Assembly: GCF_947623445.1 (NCBI RefSeq)
Contig: NC_135244.1
Coordinates: 19,220,860-19,284,859 of the forward strand
Origin: Clavelina lepadiformis
Lineage: Eukaryota > Chordata > Ascidiacea > Aplousobranchia > Clavelinidae
Direction of reading: 5' to 3'
DNA length: 64,000 nt
Each line of letters starts with the position of its first letter. The first letter of the stretch is position 1. The notes beneath the pieces were generated by a model. That model was not told where the DNA came from and made no database searches. It worked only from the letters and a program-made list of their open reading frames with translations. The position numbers were made by a program, and so were the translations under genes. Of this stretch, positions 35,166 to 45,433 are shown in pieces.

Positions 35166-37013
35166 CCGTTTTACACTTGCTCGATTTGAAAACTTTTCAG
35201 TCTAGAGATGAAACAATCATAGGTGTAGGCTATAATATAACCCAAATAACTGAAAAAAAAACAATTTAAATCAGTATAACCTAGCCTGCTTAGGCAGATA
35301 GGTTACTAAAACTCAAGTCATTGTTGATTTTTTCCTCAAAAACTATTTTTATTAAATGCTGTACTGAAGACTCAAGCATGTTCCAAGAAAACAAGGTTTG
35401 TTTCTACAAAATCTTTACTTTTCAATTTCTAAGTTTTCATTGAGGCGTTGCATACTTTAATTGCAACAAACTGTAAAGCAATCTTTAATCCGTAGAAAAG
35501 TACAGCCTAAAGTCGAATTTAACTCTGTAGTTGGTCAGTTGATGTAGATTTTAGGTATAAAGTCTACCTCGTTTCTTTTGTATTAATTCGATTTAATAGG
35601 GATTTCCCCTACACATGTGAACAATTGATTGATAATAATTCATATACTGTATTCAACTTACAAAGTTAGCAGGTTTCAAAAATAAGTAATGGCTACTTAA
35701 TATTTGAGTATAAACACTTCTGTAAAAATAATGGGAAACTGTTAAACTATAATTTCTTAAAAATACTGTTGTAAAGGTTACTTTTCCGCAATATTTAAAA
35801 TTTGGTTTACAAGGTGTTTAACTTTCAACTTTTTTAAATGATCGAAAAATTATTTTTTGAAACGTATTCTTATATACCCATAAGTTAGAAGTTTAACAAA
35901 ATTTTATACCTTCTGCTAAATAAATAAATACTTTTGAAAATTCACCAGTTATTATAATTTTTATATCCATAAGTAATTTGTTCTGACACGTTTTTTTCTC
36001 TTTGCAATGTTATTTTTATTTCTATGATTTAGTTTACCGTGGTGACAGTTTTAAACGTTCGTTTAACGGATTAATTAGGATTTGGAGCCAAAGCTGTGTT
36101 ACCGCGAACTGTATAGGCCAAGCTTGTATATAGTAAATTATTAAATTTTAGGGAGTTTGCAGCTTTACAGTTTGTTACACAAAAAAAATTACATAGAAAT
36201 TATTTCAAAATGTCTTCAGTTATTTTGTTTTGCCTTGTCTTGGCAGTGTGCCAAAATTGGCTGCAAATGCAGAAAGCACAGTTTCTAATTTAGTGCAGAA
36301 GTTCACAGCCAATTTGACGTCACAATTTGAGTAGCTGGGATCAAGTATGCATATGCATCATTTGTACACTAGACCCATAGTTTTTGTATGTGTAGATATG
36401 GTCATAGACTAAAGAGGAATATTAAATGATTAATTGTCATATTGATTCAGCTGGTATCCAAAACAAACTTTCCCTTCTGGTTGTGTGCATGTTAATCTGT
36501 TGGCGATGACTGAAAGGAAGTGACAATGCCACTAGTAGATAAAATCATGAGTTAGTATAGGTGATGAATTCAAAGGGTTAAGTGAAATTAGTAGGTGTGA
36601 TATAGCCTAGTTAGTTTTATTTGATAACTTTCTTGTGATGTTACCTGTACAGCTATAAGCTAGAGAAAAGGCACTGTATCTGTATGTATGCTTTTTTTTC
36701 TGGGTAAAATGCATGACTAAAATTATGTCACAGCAGGATTTGCTGCTTTATAATTTAATTATCTCAAAAGTATTATCTGATGTTCAAGCCACCAAATTTT
36801 ATTTTGTTTGCTGCTTATGTATTAGCATGGTCTCAAAAAACGTGGTCAGCAATGTCAAGGTTCACCATGTTTGTCAATTACTTATATGCATATGTAGATT
36901 TTGTTTGAAGTATTTTCATTTTAGCTTTACATGTATATATCGTGTTATTTTAAGGAAATAGTCATTGCATTATGTGTTTGTGATTTTCAATGTAATCTGG
37001 TAAAAGTAAAGTG
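35166..37013. other. Gene-free region upstream of the STIL-like gene
   Basis: AT-rich; no exon with family motifs was found. If the STIL-like gene has N-terminal exons they would be expected here. The plus-strand frame 36713-36961 looks like chance. Confidence 0.35.
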
Positions 37014-39818
37014 ATGGAGAACAGGAATTTTCAAAGAGGGTATGCACAAATGGATTATTCATCTCTCAGAAAAAGCACTGTTAAAGTCCGCCAAGGACAA
37101 AGGCAGTTCCCAAGTTATGAAAGGCAGTTTAATGCACACTATGGGCACGTTGCTGTGAGCAATTCTCAGGCTGAACTTTGCCCTTCTCCCATCATAAAGC
37201 CTCTTGCTCCATGTACAATTGAAACAGTGTTACCATCAGTAGCGGAACCATCTTTAATATTTGATGAGTCATACCAACCTGACACTTACTGTAAACAAGA
37301 CAAGCAGTTTTCACCAAATAATTCAAAGTCTGCTGCATTAGCTTCCTCAAATCAACCACAGGGACATCTTCTGAGTCCAACAAGTCAGGATATTAAGACA
37401 CAGCATGCTGCTTTAAGACAGCAAAGAAAAACGCAAGTGGAAAAGTTTTCCCAATCACAAGCCAGATATAAGTCAGTGCCCGAAATCCCAGTCCAAACTA
37501 ATGGTTTCACTAATGAAGCCGAGCACACCACAAAGATTAAAAGACAAGTACGGAAGCCGACTAATCGTTTGTCGAATAGCGTTGTTTCGGTGCATAGTGA
37601 ACAACTCTCTCCAAAATCTAATGGCTCAACCCAGAAAAATTGTGTGTCTCCAAAACAGAACATTTCTATAACGTCGTTTAGTAGCTCAGTGTGCAACAGT
37701 GTCACCCATGTAAACAATAACATCTCGGAGTCACATGTTACTCCCGTAAACAAAAATCCTACAGAAATACCAATAGAAACTGACTGGATGAAGGGACTTC
37801 CACCCAAAGCATTCGAACTGTTTGTGAATCAAGACATGAAGCTGAAAGAGCTACAAGTACAGGTTCAACAGTTGCTTTCCTTGCAAAAGAAGTCTTCAGA
37901 AACTACTGATAAAATTGAGCAGGATAAATTGAACCAATCTCTTACGAATAAAGTTGATGCTTATACTCAAACAGATTTATTAGGTGTGGACATTGTTGAA
38001 AAAGTGGAAGTGAATAGCATTGGTGTTAACACTAGTCAACTAGAAAATACTTCAGTGTATGAAAAGGAGAAATACACAACCGAAAACACAACTGATATAG
38101 CTGCAGTGGAGAGTAAAGATGCACAATCATCTGAAGCGGATGATGTAGAAAGTAACAAAAACAGTTCAATTCATTCCAGTGTCAAAGTAGAGAAATCACT
38201 TTGCTGGGAGTCCGATAGCTTGCACATTAATTCATCGGGATTAAAGTCAATGAACAACGAGCAAAGTATCATGTCGAGTCTGAAAGAGGTTGACATGCCT
38301 GGTCTGGATAGTAGTGAAGACAACACATCATCTCAAGCCCAAGACCTTGGTCAAGAAAGTCCGATTTTGGGAGAGAGTGCAAGCATGTACCTGGAGTCTC
38401 AACATATGAGCAACAGAAAACTTCATGAAGATCCCAAGGAGGAGGACAGTCATTATTTCGACAACTTGTTGAAGCAAGTCCAAGACATGCTAGGAAATGT
38501 AGACAATAAGAGCAGTGGCCCCCAGTCCTTGCCTGCAACACCGAGTACAATTCCTAAATCGATTCAAAGTCTTCCATATCAAAGATATTTACCTGCTAAC
38601 GTGTTTTCCCAGTTGACGTGTTTAGGACTCCTAGCTAATCGGGACAAACTTGCATCTGACGAAGTTTCGGCGCTAGTTTGCAGTAGAAGCACAGATGAGT
38701 TGAGCATGCATGCAAATGCCATTGCCCTGAAGTACATGTCAGATGACCAGCTTAATAAGATTGCTTCAAATAGTAAAAACGCTCAAGATGACAACATGCC
38801 ACCCCCAATGCTTCCTGACCAACACTTTGCAAGCCGTAAAACCAATGAACACTCAGTTCAAAAGATGCCCGGAATGAATTTACTTTCACCATGTGACATG
38901 TCCCTTGCAACTAAAAAGTACATGCAAAAATATGGGTTAATAGAGTCATCAGATAATGAAGAAGAAAATAAGGAGAATATTGCAATGAAAACAAAAACAA
39001 TCAAAGAGGTAAAACCTGCCAGAAAACTTACGGTTTTTAATGACAAAAGAAAACCACTTCAGGAATGCAATGTAGGTGATGTTAAAAATTCAAAAGCCTT
39101 AAAATCTGCTGATCCTTCTCCGTCCCGAAACGATCAGATGGAAGTAAGATGGTCCCAGTTAGAAGATACACTTGGTGAAACACTCGACATGCTACATCCA
39201 TTTTTAAATGATTTGGAAAACAACTTACAAAGTATGTCTTCAGTAAATGGACAGGATCTCAATAAACAAGTGCATATGACACAAGAACATGACAGTGGTA
39301 TGGGTGAAACGATGGGACAAATCCTTTCATGTGGAATTTTACAATCATTGAACAACAAACCATCCACAGAATTATCCTGCCATTCACATAGAAATTCAAC
39401 GCAAAAGAAAGGTAATCCTCACCAAAAATATGAAAACAATGAAGTTTTAGCAGGAATACTTCCCCCGAAAAGTATGAAAAAAATTGTGTCTCCTGCTCTG
39501 GAAAATCGTCGACATCTTAAACGAGGAAGAACACATTCGAAAAATGAAGTGTTGTCTGCACCAGTTTCTCCGTTTGTGACAAAACACCCTTTGCGAAACA
39601 GGATTACGTCAGCTAGATCTACTAGTGAAAATCGCAGCGAATCATTTGACCGGATTCTGGACTCTCGCATAATGCAAGTCTTTGAAAAAGGCGATGAAAG
39701 TATTACTGAATACGAGAGAGAATCAAATGAAAGTTTGTCTTTGATGGAAGTTTTTCCTGAAGAAAACATTCTTAATTTAGATAAAATAAATAGTATGCCA
39801 AAACTTCCGGTGACATAA
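37014..39818 (+). CDS. STIL: STIL/Ana2-like centriole duplication protein (single long exon; possibly lacks N-terminal exons)
   Basis: 934 aa from ATG 37014 in one uninterrupted exon. STIL/Ana2 recruits SAS-6 under Plk4 control to start procentriole assembly. Support: a short predicted coiled coil at about residues 262-292 (LPPKAFELFVNQDMKLKELQ, VQVQQLLSL), matching the Plk4-binding coiled coil of STIL in its QD-x-x-L/I-K-x-LQ-x-Q-x-Q-x-LL pattern; and a C-terminal block at about 622-654 (LLSPCDMSLATKKYMQKYGL, followed by SSDNEEENKEN) resembling the STAN/C-terminal conserved region. A second conserved-looking block, VFSQLTCLGLLANRDKLASD to ALKYMSDDQLNKIA, is at about 533-585. The rest is low-complexity, Ser/Asn/Gln-rich. 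The large N-terminal domain of vertebrate STIL is absent from this frame; in-frame stop TAA precedes the ATG by a few codons, so either the protein is short like Ana2 or earlier exons splice in. Annotation is by motif memory only. Confidence 0.65.
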   Translation: MENRNFQRGYAQMDYSSLRKSTVKVRQGQRQFPSYERQFNAHYGHVAVSNSQAELCPSPIIKPLAPCTIETVLPSVAEPSLIFDESYQPDTYCKQDKQFSPNNSKSAALASSNQPQGHLLSPTSQDIKTQHAALRQQRKTQVEKFSQSQARYKSVPEIPVQTNGFTNEAEHTTKIKRQVRKPTNRLSNSVVSVHSEQLSPKSNGSTQKNCVSPKQNISITSFSSSVCNSVTHVNNNISESHVTPVNKNPTEIPIETDWMKGLPPKAFELFVNQDMKLKELQVQVQQLLSLQKKSSETTDKIEQDKLNQSLTNKVDAYTQTDLLGVDIVEKVEVNSIGVNTSQLENTSVYEKEKYTTENTTDIAAVESKDAQSSEADDVESNKNSSIHSSVKVEKSLCWESDSLHINSSGLKSMNNEQSIMSSLKEVDMPGLDSSEDNTSSQAQDLGQESPILGESASMYLESQHMSNRKLHEDPKEEDSHYFDNLLKQVQDMLGNVDNKSSGPQSLPATPSTIPKSIQSLPYQRYLPANVFSQLTCLGLLANRDKLASDEVSALVCSRSTDELSMHANAIALKYMSDDQLNKIASNSKNAQDDNMPPPMLPDQHFASRKTNEHSVQKMPGMNLLSPCDMSLATKKYMQKYGLIESSDNEEENKENIAMKTKTIKEVKPARKLTVFNDKRKPLQECNVGDVKNSKALKSADPSPSRNDQMEVRWSQLEDTLGETLDMLHPFLNDLENNLQSMSSVNGQDLNKQVHMTQEHDSGMGETMGQILSCGILQSLNNKPSTELSCHSHRNSTQKKGNPHQKYENNEVLAGILPPKSMKKIVSPALENRRHLKRGRTHSKNEVLSAPVSPFVTKHPLRNRITSARSTSENRSESFDRILDSRIMQVFEKGDESITEYERESNESLSLMEVFPEENILNLDKINSMPKLPVT

Positions 39819-40447
39819 AACGTCTTGAAGAAAACATTTCATGCAATTTTGTATTGTTAGAAATTTTTGACATTGGTCTTGCTTCAAACCGATATAGCTG
39901 AAATGTGTCCTTTTCCTTATGTGTGCATTTTTAATGTTATTTATATAACCAAACATATGTATATATGGAGTTTTCTTTAAGAAATTAGTTTAATATATAT
40001 TGCTGGTAGATAAAATCTTGAGTTTTTATTAGTTCATTTTGTTAATCATATGTTTTTGTTTACCGTATGTGTGCCAAGTGTGCATTAGAGAAAGCTACAG
40101 CAGCTAATGTCATTGTAATAATTTTGTAGTTGTTAAGTTACATAATTGTGATTTAGTGTTAATATATGGATTACTTAATATTGTTTGAACGACATAAAAG
40201 TTGTGTTGTATTTCACTACAATATAAAGCATAGAACTATATTATGTGCCTTTAAACTTTAAGTAAAGATAACTGTATTAATATTTTAATATTACTAAACT
40301 GCTTCCATTTCATATCCATAATACCTAGCTACATGTAGAAATTTTCATAGTTTCCAGTGTCGAAATATGTTTACATTAATTTTATGTGGTTGCATTGTTG
40401 GTGAACGTTCTTTTATTTTTTAATACAGATCCTTCAAGTAAAAGTTA

Positions 40448-40453
40448 AATAAA
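40448..40453 (+). terminator. Candidate polyA signal downstream of the STIL-like gene
   Basis: AATAAA in TTAAATAAATC, about 630 bases after the stop codon. Confidence 0.4.
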
Positions 40454-41181
40454 TCTGGGTTAACTTGCTTCTTGTAAGACTTGCACTATTCTGGTGATAA
40501 GTTTGAAAGAAAATGCATTTGGTTGCCAGAAATTTGCTTAAATATTTTCTACCCTTCATGAATTGGTTAAAGATGAAACAACTGCCAAGTACAATAATGC
40601 AAGACCTGATTTCAATTAAATTTTAGTCTTATTAGTATGTCACAGCATTTGGCACTGCAAATCATGTTGCACTGCATTGCAGCATTTGCACAAAAAAGCA
40701 TAGTCAGCACCATAGCAAGTGTTGTTCATTGGAACTGGATATAATACAGTCATGTTCATTTTGCTTATGTTTAAAGTAACGGTGTGCGTGTAGAATAGCT
40801 TGGTGGTTGTAACTTTTTGATGAAACAAATGCAATTGCTAACCATAGAAAGAATATCTTAAAGATGAAGAGTGAAGGATTTAAACCTTTGGGTCACCCTA
40901 CCGATACTATTTGTATTAACAAAACAAACACAGTTGAACAGACCTCTGTTTGCACTCTGCACAGCAGCAGATAACTGCCTGGTTCCAATAATATTTGGCT
41001 GATGTTTGCAAATAATTCATAGGGTTTGTTTTCGAAATGGAGCTCAATCGTTACTGACAATGTTAGAACTTTTAATAACTCTAAAATTATATAGTTTAGT
41101 TGTTAATTATTATATGATGATTTACAAATTGTCTCAGCATTGAGCAACTCCGTGTTTAGATAGTGTGGTGTGAAGACCATA
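40454..41181. other. Intergenic region STIL-like to AtuA-like
   Basis: No gene seen. CTCCGTGTTTAG ending at 41160, 21 bases before the AtuA-like start codon, looks like a 3' splice site and could be a spliced-leader acceptor or the end of a 5' UTR intron. Confidence 0.35.
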
Positions 41182-43849
41182 ATGTTGAATTGCACAGCAA
41201 GTTATACCAAATGCTTGATTCTAGCCAGAGCTGCATGCAAGCCAATTTCTTGGAATCAAGTTTTACCAGCCTCTCATAGAATCAGGTATAATTCTAGTGA
41301 TGCCAAATCAAGCATCAGAATTGGTTGCGCATCAGGTTTTTGGGGTGACACGTCTACTTCCACTCAGCAGTTAGTTCACCAAGGTGACATCGATGTCTTG
41401 GTTTCTGATTACTTGTCAGAAATAACAATGTCCCTGTTGACGGGGGCAAAACGAAAAAATCCTACCTTGGGGTATGCACCAGACTTTGTCAGTTTTGCGA
41501 TCGCTCCCCAGATCAAAGAGATAAAAAAGCGCAACATACAAGTTTTAAGTAATGCCGGAGGCACCAACCCAGAAGCTTGTGCAAAGGCCCTACAAGAAGC
41601 AGCGAAGCAGGCTGGCACCACTTTGGATGTCGCCGTTGTCTCAGGTGATGATATGATGCCAAACTTTCCAGATTTGCTAAAGAGCGGTAAGACAGAGGAA
41701 ATGTACAGTAGACAGCCACTTCCCAAGTCTGTAATGAGCATGAATGCATATTTTGGAGCTGAACCAATCAGGAGAGCACTGGACATGGGAGCAGAAGTAG
41801 TTATCACTGGAAGATGTGTGGATAGCGCTCTAGTGTTGGCTCCTTTGATGCATAAATTCAAGTGGACAATTGATGACTATGACAGGTGTGGTATTATAAT
41901 TATTGTTGGTTTTTTGTAAATTGACCCAAGGTATCATATTGCATATCAGATAAAAAGTATTTAAAGAAAACATTTTTATTCTACAATCTGTTTGGTTGTT
42001 GTTTTCAATGTTAGTACTACGTAACATTAAACAATATGTGTACAAAGCTACGTAAAGAAGTAACATCGAAAGAATTCTTAAATAATAAGAGACCTGTTAA
42101 ATTGATTCATATCACTGCAGGTTGGCAGCTGGAAGTTTGGCAGGGCACTTGCTAGAATGTGGAGCTCAATCCACAGGAGGAGTATTCACAGACTGGCAGA
42201 CAGTTCCAGCATGGGAAAACATAGGATTTCCCATAGCAGAGTGTTACCAAGATGGAACATTTTGCGTCACTAAACCTCCCAACACAGGAGGCCTAGTTAC
42301 ACCTGCCACAGTTGCAGAGCAACTTGTGTACGAGATTGGAGATCCGTCGACTTACATGCTTCCAGATGTAACATGTGATTTTACCAATGTCAAGATGACG
42401 CAACACGCTGCTGATTCTGTGTTAGTAACGGGAGCCAAAGGCTATGCCCCCACCAAAGACTTTAAAGTCTGTGCAACATACCTGGATGGATTTAGGACCA
42501 CAGTAGTGTTTAGCATTGGTGGAAAGCGTGCCATTGCTAAAGGTTGGTTGTAGTCAAGTTCTTAGTGTTCTGGTAGAGCACTTGGCTTGCAATTTTACAA
42601 TCGATTTTTAATGCTTGTTGACAATCACAATCGCTGTAATGACATGTTTTAATTACAAACTTTTGCTTCAGTTCAGAGGTTTTGCTGAACATTGACAAAA
42701 TTGAAAAAGACCCCCAAAAATGACTTTTCACAGATCAATGATAAATATTCCAATACCGTGCCTGGTTAGTTTTGAGTTTAGTTCTACTGATGTTGTCTAA
42801 AGTTTAAAAAATAGAAATTCCTATTTTTGCAGGGCGTCGTACAGCAGAAAGTATCATAAAGAGAGTAAGGGCTGTGTTTTCACACTTGGGCTTGGCCGAC
42901 TTTCGACGAGTTCACATTCAAGCATTTGGCGATGAAAGTTTGTTTGGTGAAAATGCCAGAACGTATGGAATCAATGGCGATGGCCCACGTGAGACCGTAG
43001 TATGGATGGCTGTGGAACATGATGACAAAAAGGCTTTGGAAATACTTTCAAGAGAAATTGCTGCCGCTGGAACGGGTATCTGTTTGAAGATTGTTTGATT
43101 TTTTAAGTTCACAACATGTTAGAATTTTATCTTTAATCCCTGGATCTGAAAAATTGTTCTAATTTTTTTGTTATTCTTGATAAAAAAAACTACCTTTTGC
43201 ATGGCTATTGGTCGAATACATATATCAACTAACAATTGATACTGATCTCCTGGTACTAACTGCGCTTATCTTCTGTATTTTAGGTATGGCACCAGGTCTC
43301 AGTGGCATAGTTGGTGGCAGACCTAAAGTAAGCCCCGTGCTAAAATTGTTTTCATTCCTGCATGCAAAGCAAGATATTCCTGCGTCTGTGACTTACAATG
43401 ACAAGAAAGTTGATATTCAACATCAAGTACCCGCTGGTTCCAGTGAGACAAAGGTCCAGCAAGAAACAAGTAACGACCACATTAGAAGTGGTGCTCATAG
43501 TTTCATCCTGGAAGACTTAGCATACACGAGAAGTGGCGACAAGGGCAACAGCGCCAATATTGGTGTCGTGGCCCGTGATCCCTCCTATGTGCGTTATCTT
43601 CGGAAGCATCTGACCGCAGAAGCAGTGTACTCCTACTTCAAGCATCTCTTCCCGAGTGATGTTGATGGAATGCCAGTGCAGAGATTTGAACTTCCGGGAA
43701 TTGACGGATTTAATTTTTTGATGAAGGATTGTTTAGGTGGAGGTGGAGTGGCGTCCCTTAGGACTGATCCGCAGGGGAAAGCATTGGGACAGATGTTGCT
43801 TGATTTTGAGATTAAAAACGTGCCTAATTTGCCTGAACTCACCAAATAA
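41182..43849 (+). CDS. AtuA/DUF1446-family protein with probable mitochondrial targeting, complete
   Basis: Four exons, 41182-41885, 42121-42542, 42833-43075 and 43284-43849, join in phase (2, 1, 1) to 645 codons (644 aa). The family is named for AtuA of the Pseudomonas acyclic terpene utilisation cluster; its biochemical activity is not established. N-terminal domain (about 48-470): IGCASGFWGDTST, VLSNAGGTNPEACAKAL, VVSGDD, AEVVITGRCVDSALVLAPL, GHLLECGAQSTGG, GGLVTPATVAEQLVYEIGDP. C-terminal AtuA-like domain (about 530-640): AYTRSGDKGNSANIGVVARD (the RSGDKG motif starts at Arg539) and GGGGVASLRTDPQGKALG. Residues 1-45 are rich in Ala, Ser, Arg and Lys with no Asp or Glu before the domain, which fits a mitochondrial presequence. 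Both domains are on one chain. Introns and the AT-rich setting show it is a resident animal gene, not bacterial contamination. The function in animals is unknown to me. Confidence 0.93.
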
Positions 43850-43916
43850 TCGAACTTGTAAAGTGTTAATACGGTCGTTTTGTGATTATTTAAATAGATA
43901 TTTTGTGCAATAACTA

Positions 43917-43922
43917 AATAAA
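43917..43922 (+). terminator. PolyA signal AATAAA of the AtuA-like gene
   Basis: AATAAA 68 bases after the stop codon. Confidence 0.7.
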
Positions 43923-45341
43923 AACAATTAATCTTACTCTCAGTGATCAGTGACCAAAATTGCAAGAGGGTGCATGGCTAAAACTGGGTGATTGTGGATT
44001 TCCTTGTTGTGAACGGGGCTTGTGGGGCACGTAAAAAGTAAAACAGTCTGACAAGTGACAACAACAAGGCTAATTAGTAATTACTATAAAGCGTTATATT
44101 TTGCTGTTTTGAGAAGAGTTGATCAATTGAAGACTGCACAACTGAAGGTTTGCCGATTTGAAGAACTTTCTACAGATTGTACCCCAAAAGCAGCCCCTCC
44201 AAGTTTTGTTGGCCTCTATTTTTAATGCTTGCTGGAATAATCTTGACAAGGCCAAGTACGAAGTTTACCGACTACCGACAACGTTTTCTCTCTAGCTTGA
44301 CAACTGGTTCATTTTTGATTATCCACATTTTCTGCTGGCGACCGATTTCTCATCAAGTGTGATGAAAGCAGAGGATTCAGTAGATCGTACATTTTTGCCA
44401 ACATCATTACTACCCCGTCTAAATTACCAAACCTTGAGTCGATTAATGCTGGTACGTCGCATCCGCATGCTAACACTCTGCTCTGTGCGGAACTCTCACG
44501 TTGTTTTAACCGCACCACCTGTTATGCTTTTTACCGTTTTGGTATGTGGTTTCCCTATTTTTTTAAGTGTTTTAAGACAGGTTAGCGTTCTTTGTGAGTT
44601 GGTATCAGCATCTGTGGACCGTTTTTCGACTTCAGCTTGCGTTTCATTCAGGCTTTATTTGCGGTCTACGCAAAAGATATCTAAACTTGAGATATTATTC
44701 TAGCAATTTTGGACAATTATTTTGTTGGATCGTTTTCACTTTTCTTCCGCAAATTTCTTGTAACTGCGACATTCGTTAGGTGAGATTGCGTAAAACGAGC
44801 CGGATTGAAATACTTTTCTGCCTGCTTTATATTTGGACTTTGTTTAGTATTGAACGTTTTGAGATTGGGAAGGATACGCAGATTCGTAAGAACGGTCAGC
44901 TTTTTTAGTTCTGAAATCTCGTCATGCGCCGCAATTCTTTTAACTTAGCAATTGCTTGCATGTAGTTTAAGTTACTTCTGTTAATTACTGTCCATGTTCA
45001 TATCCTAATCACAAATGTACTTAGTAAAGTAGTAACGTGATGAAACTTTTCCGTGGTAGTTTCGCTGAATTGTAATAGCTTTTTAGGAAAGCTTGGCAAT
45101 GACGAGAAACTAACGTTAAACATTTAGCCTAGCACAGTGTGTTAAAAATCTTGTTGGGTAAAGGATAAGGTCGAATGCAGTTGCATCATTGGTATCGATT
45201 TGCTGTCGTTCTTGACCTGTTGGTGTTGCATAGAAACACGTCGAAATTCTTGAGACATAAGACAAACACGGATTTCTATATATAAGTTATTCCTTATAGA
45301 TCACCTACGATTCAGGTAACTTCCGTAAACAATTTAAATTA
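43923..45341. other. Convergent intergenic region AtuA-like / MMS22L
   Basis: No convincing gene. Plus-strand frames at 44177-44362 and 44359-44703 have ordinary composition but no motif; possibly old repeat sequence. Confidence 0.4.
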
Positions 45342-45347
45342 TTTATT
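45342..45347 (-). terminator. MMS22L: Candidate polyA signal (AATAAA on minus) of MMS22L
   Basis: TTTATT on plus, about 87 bases beyond the MMS22L stop codon. Confidence 0.55.
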
Positions 45348-45433
45348 TTGTATTCGAACAAAAATAATACGTACTATAAAGCATATGAGTGCAAAGAGTG
45401 TCTGGAACAAGCGGACAAGATAACGTAAAATTG

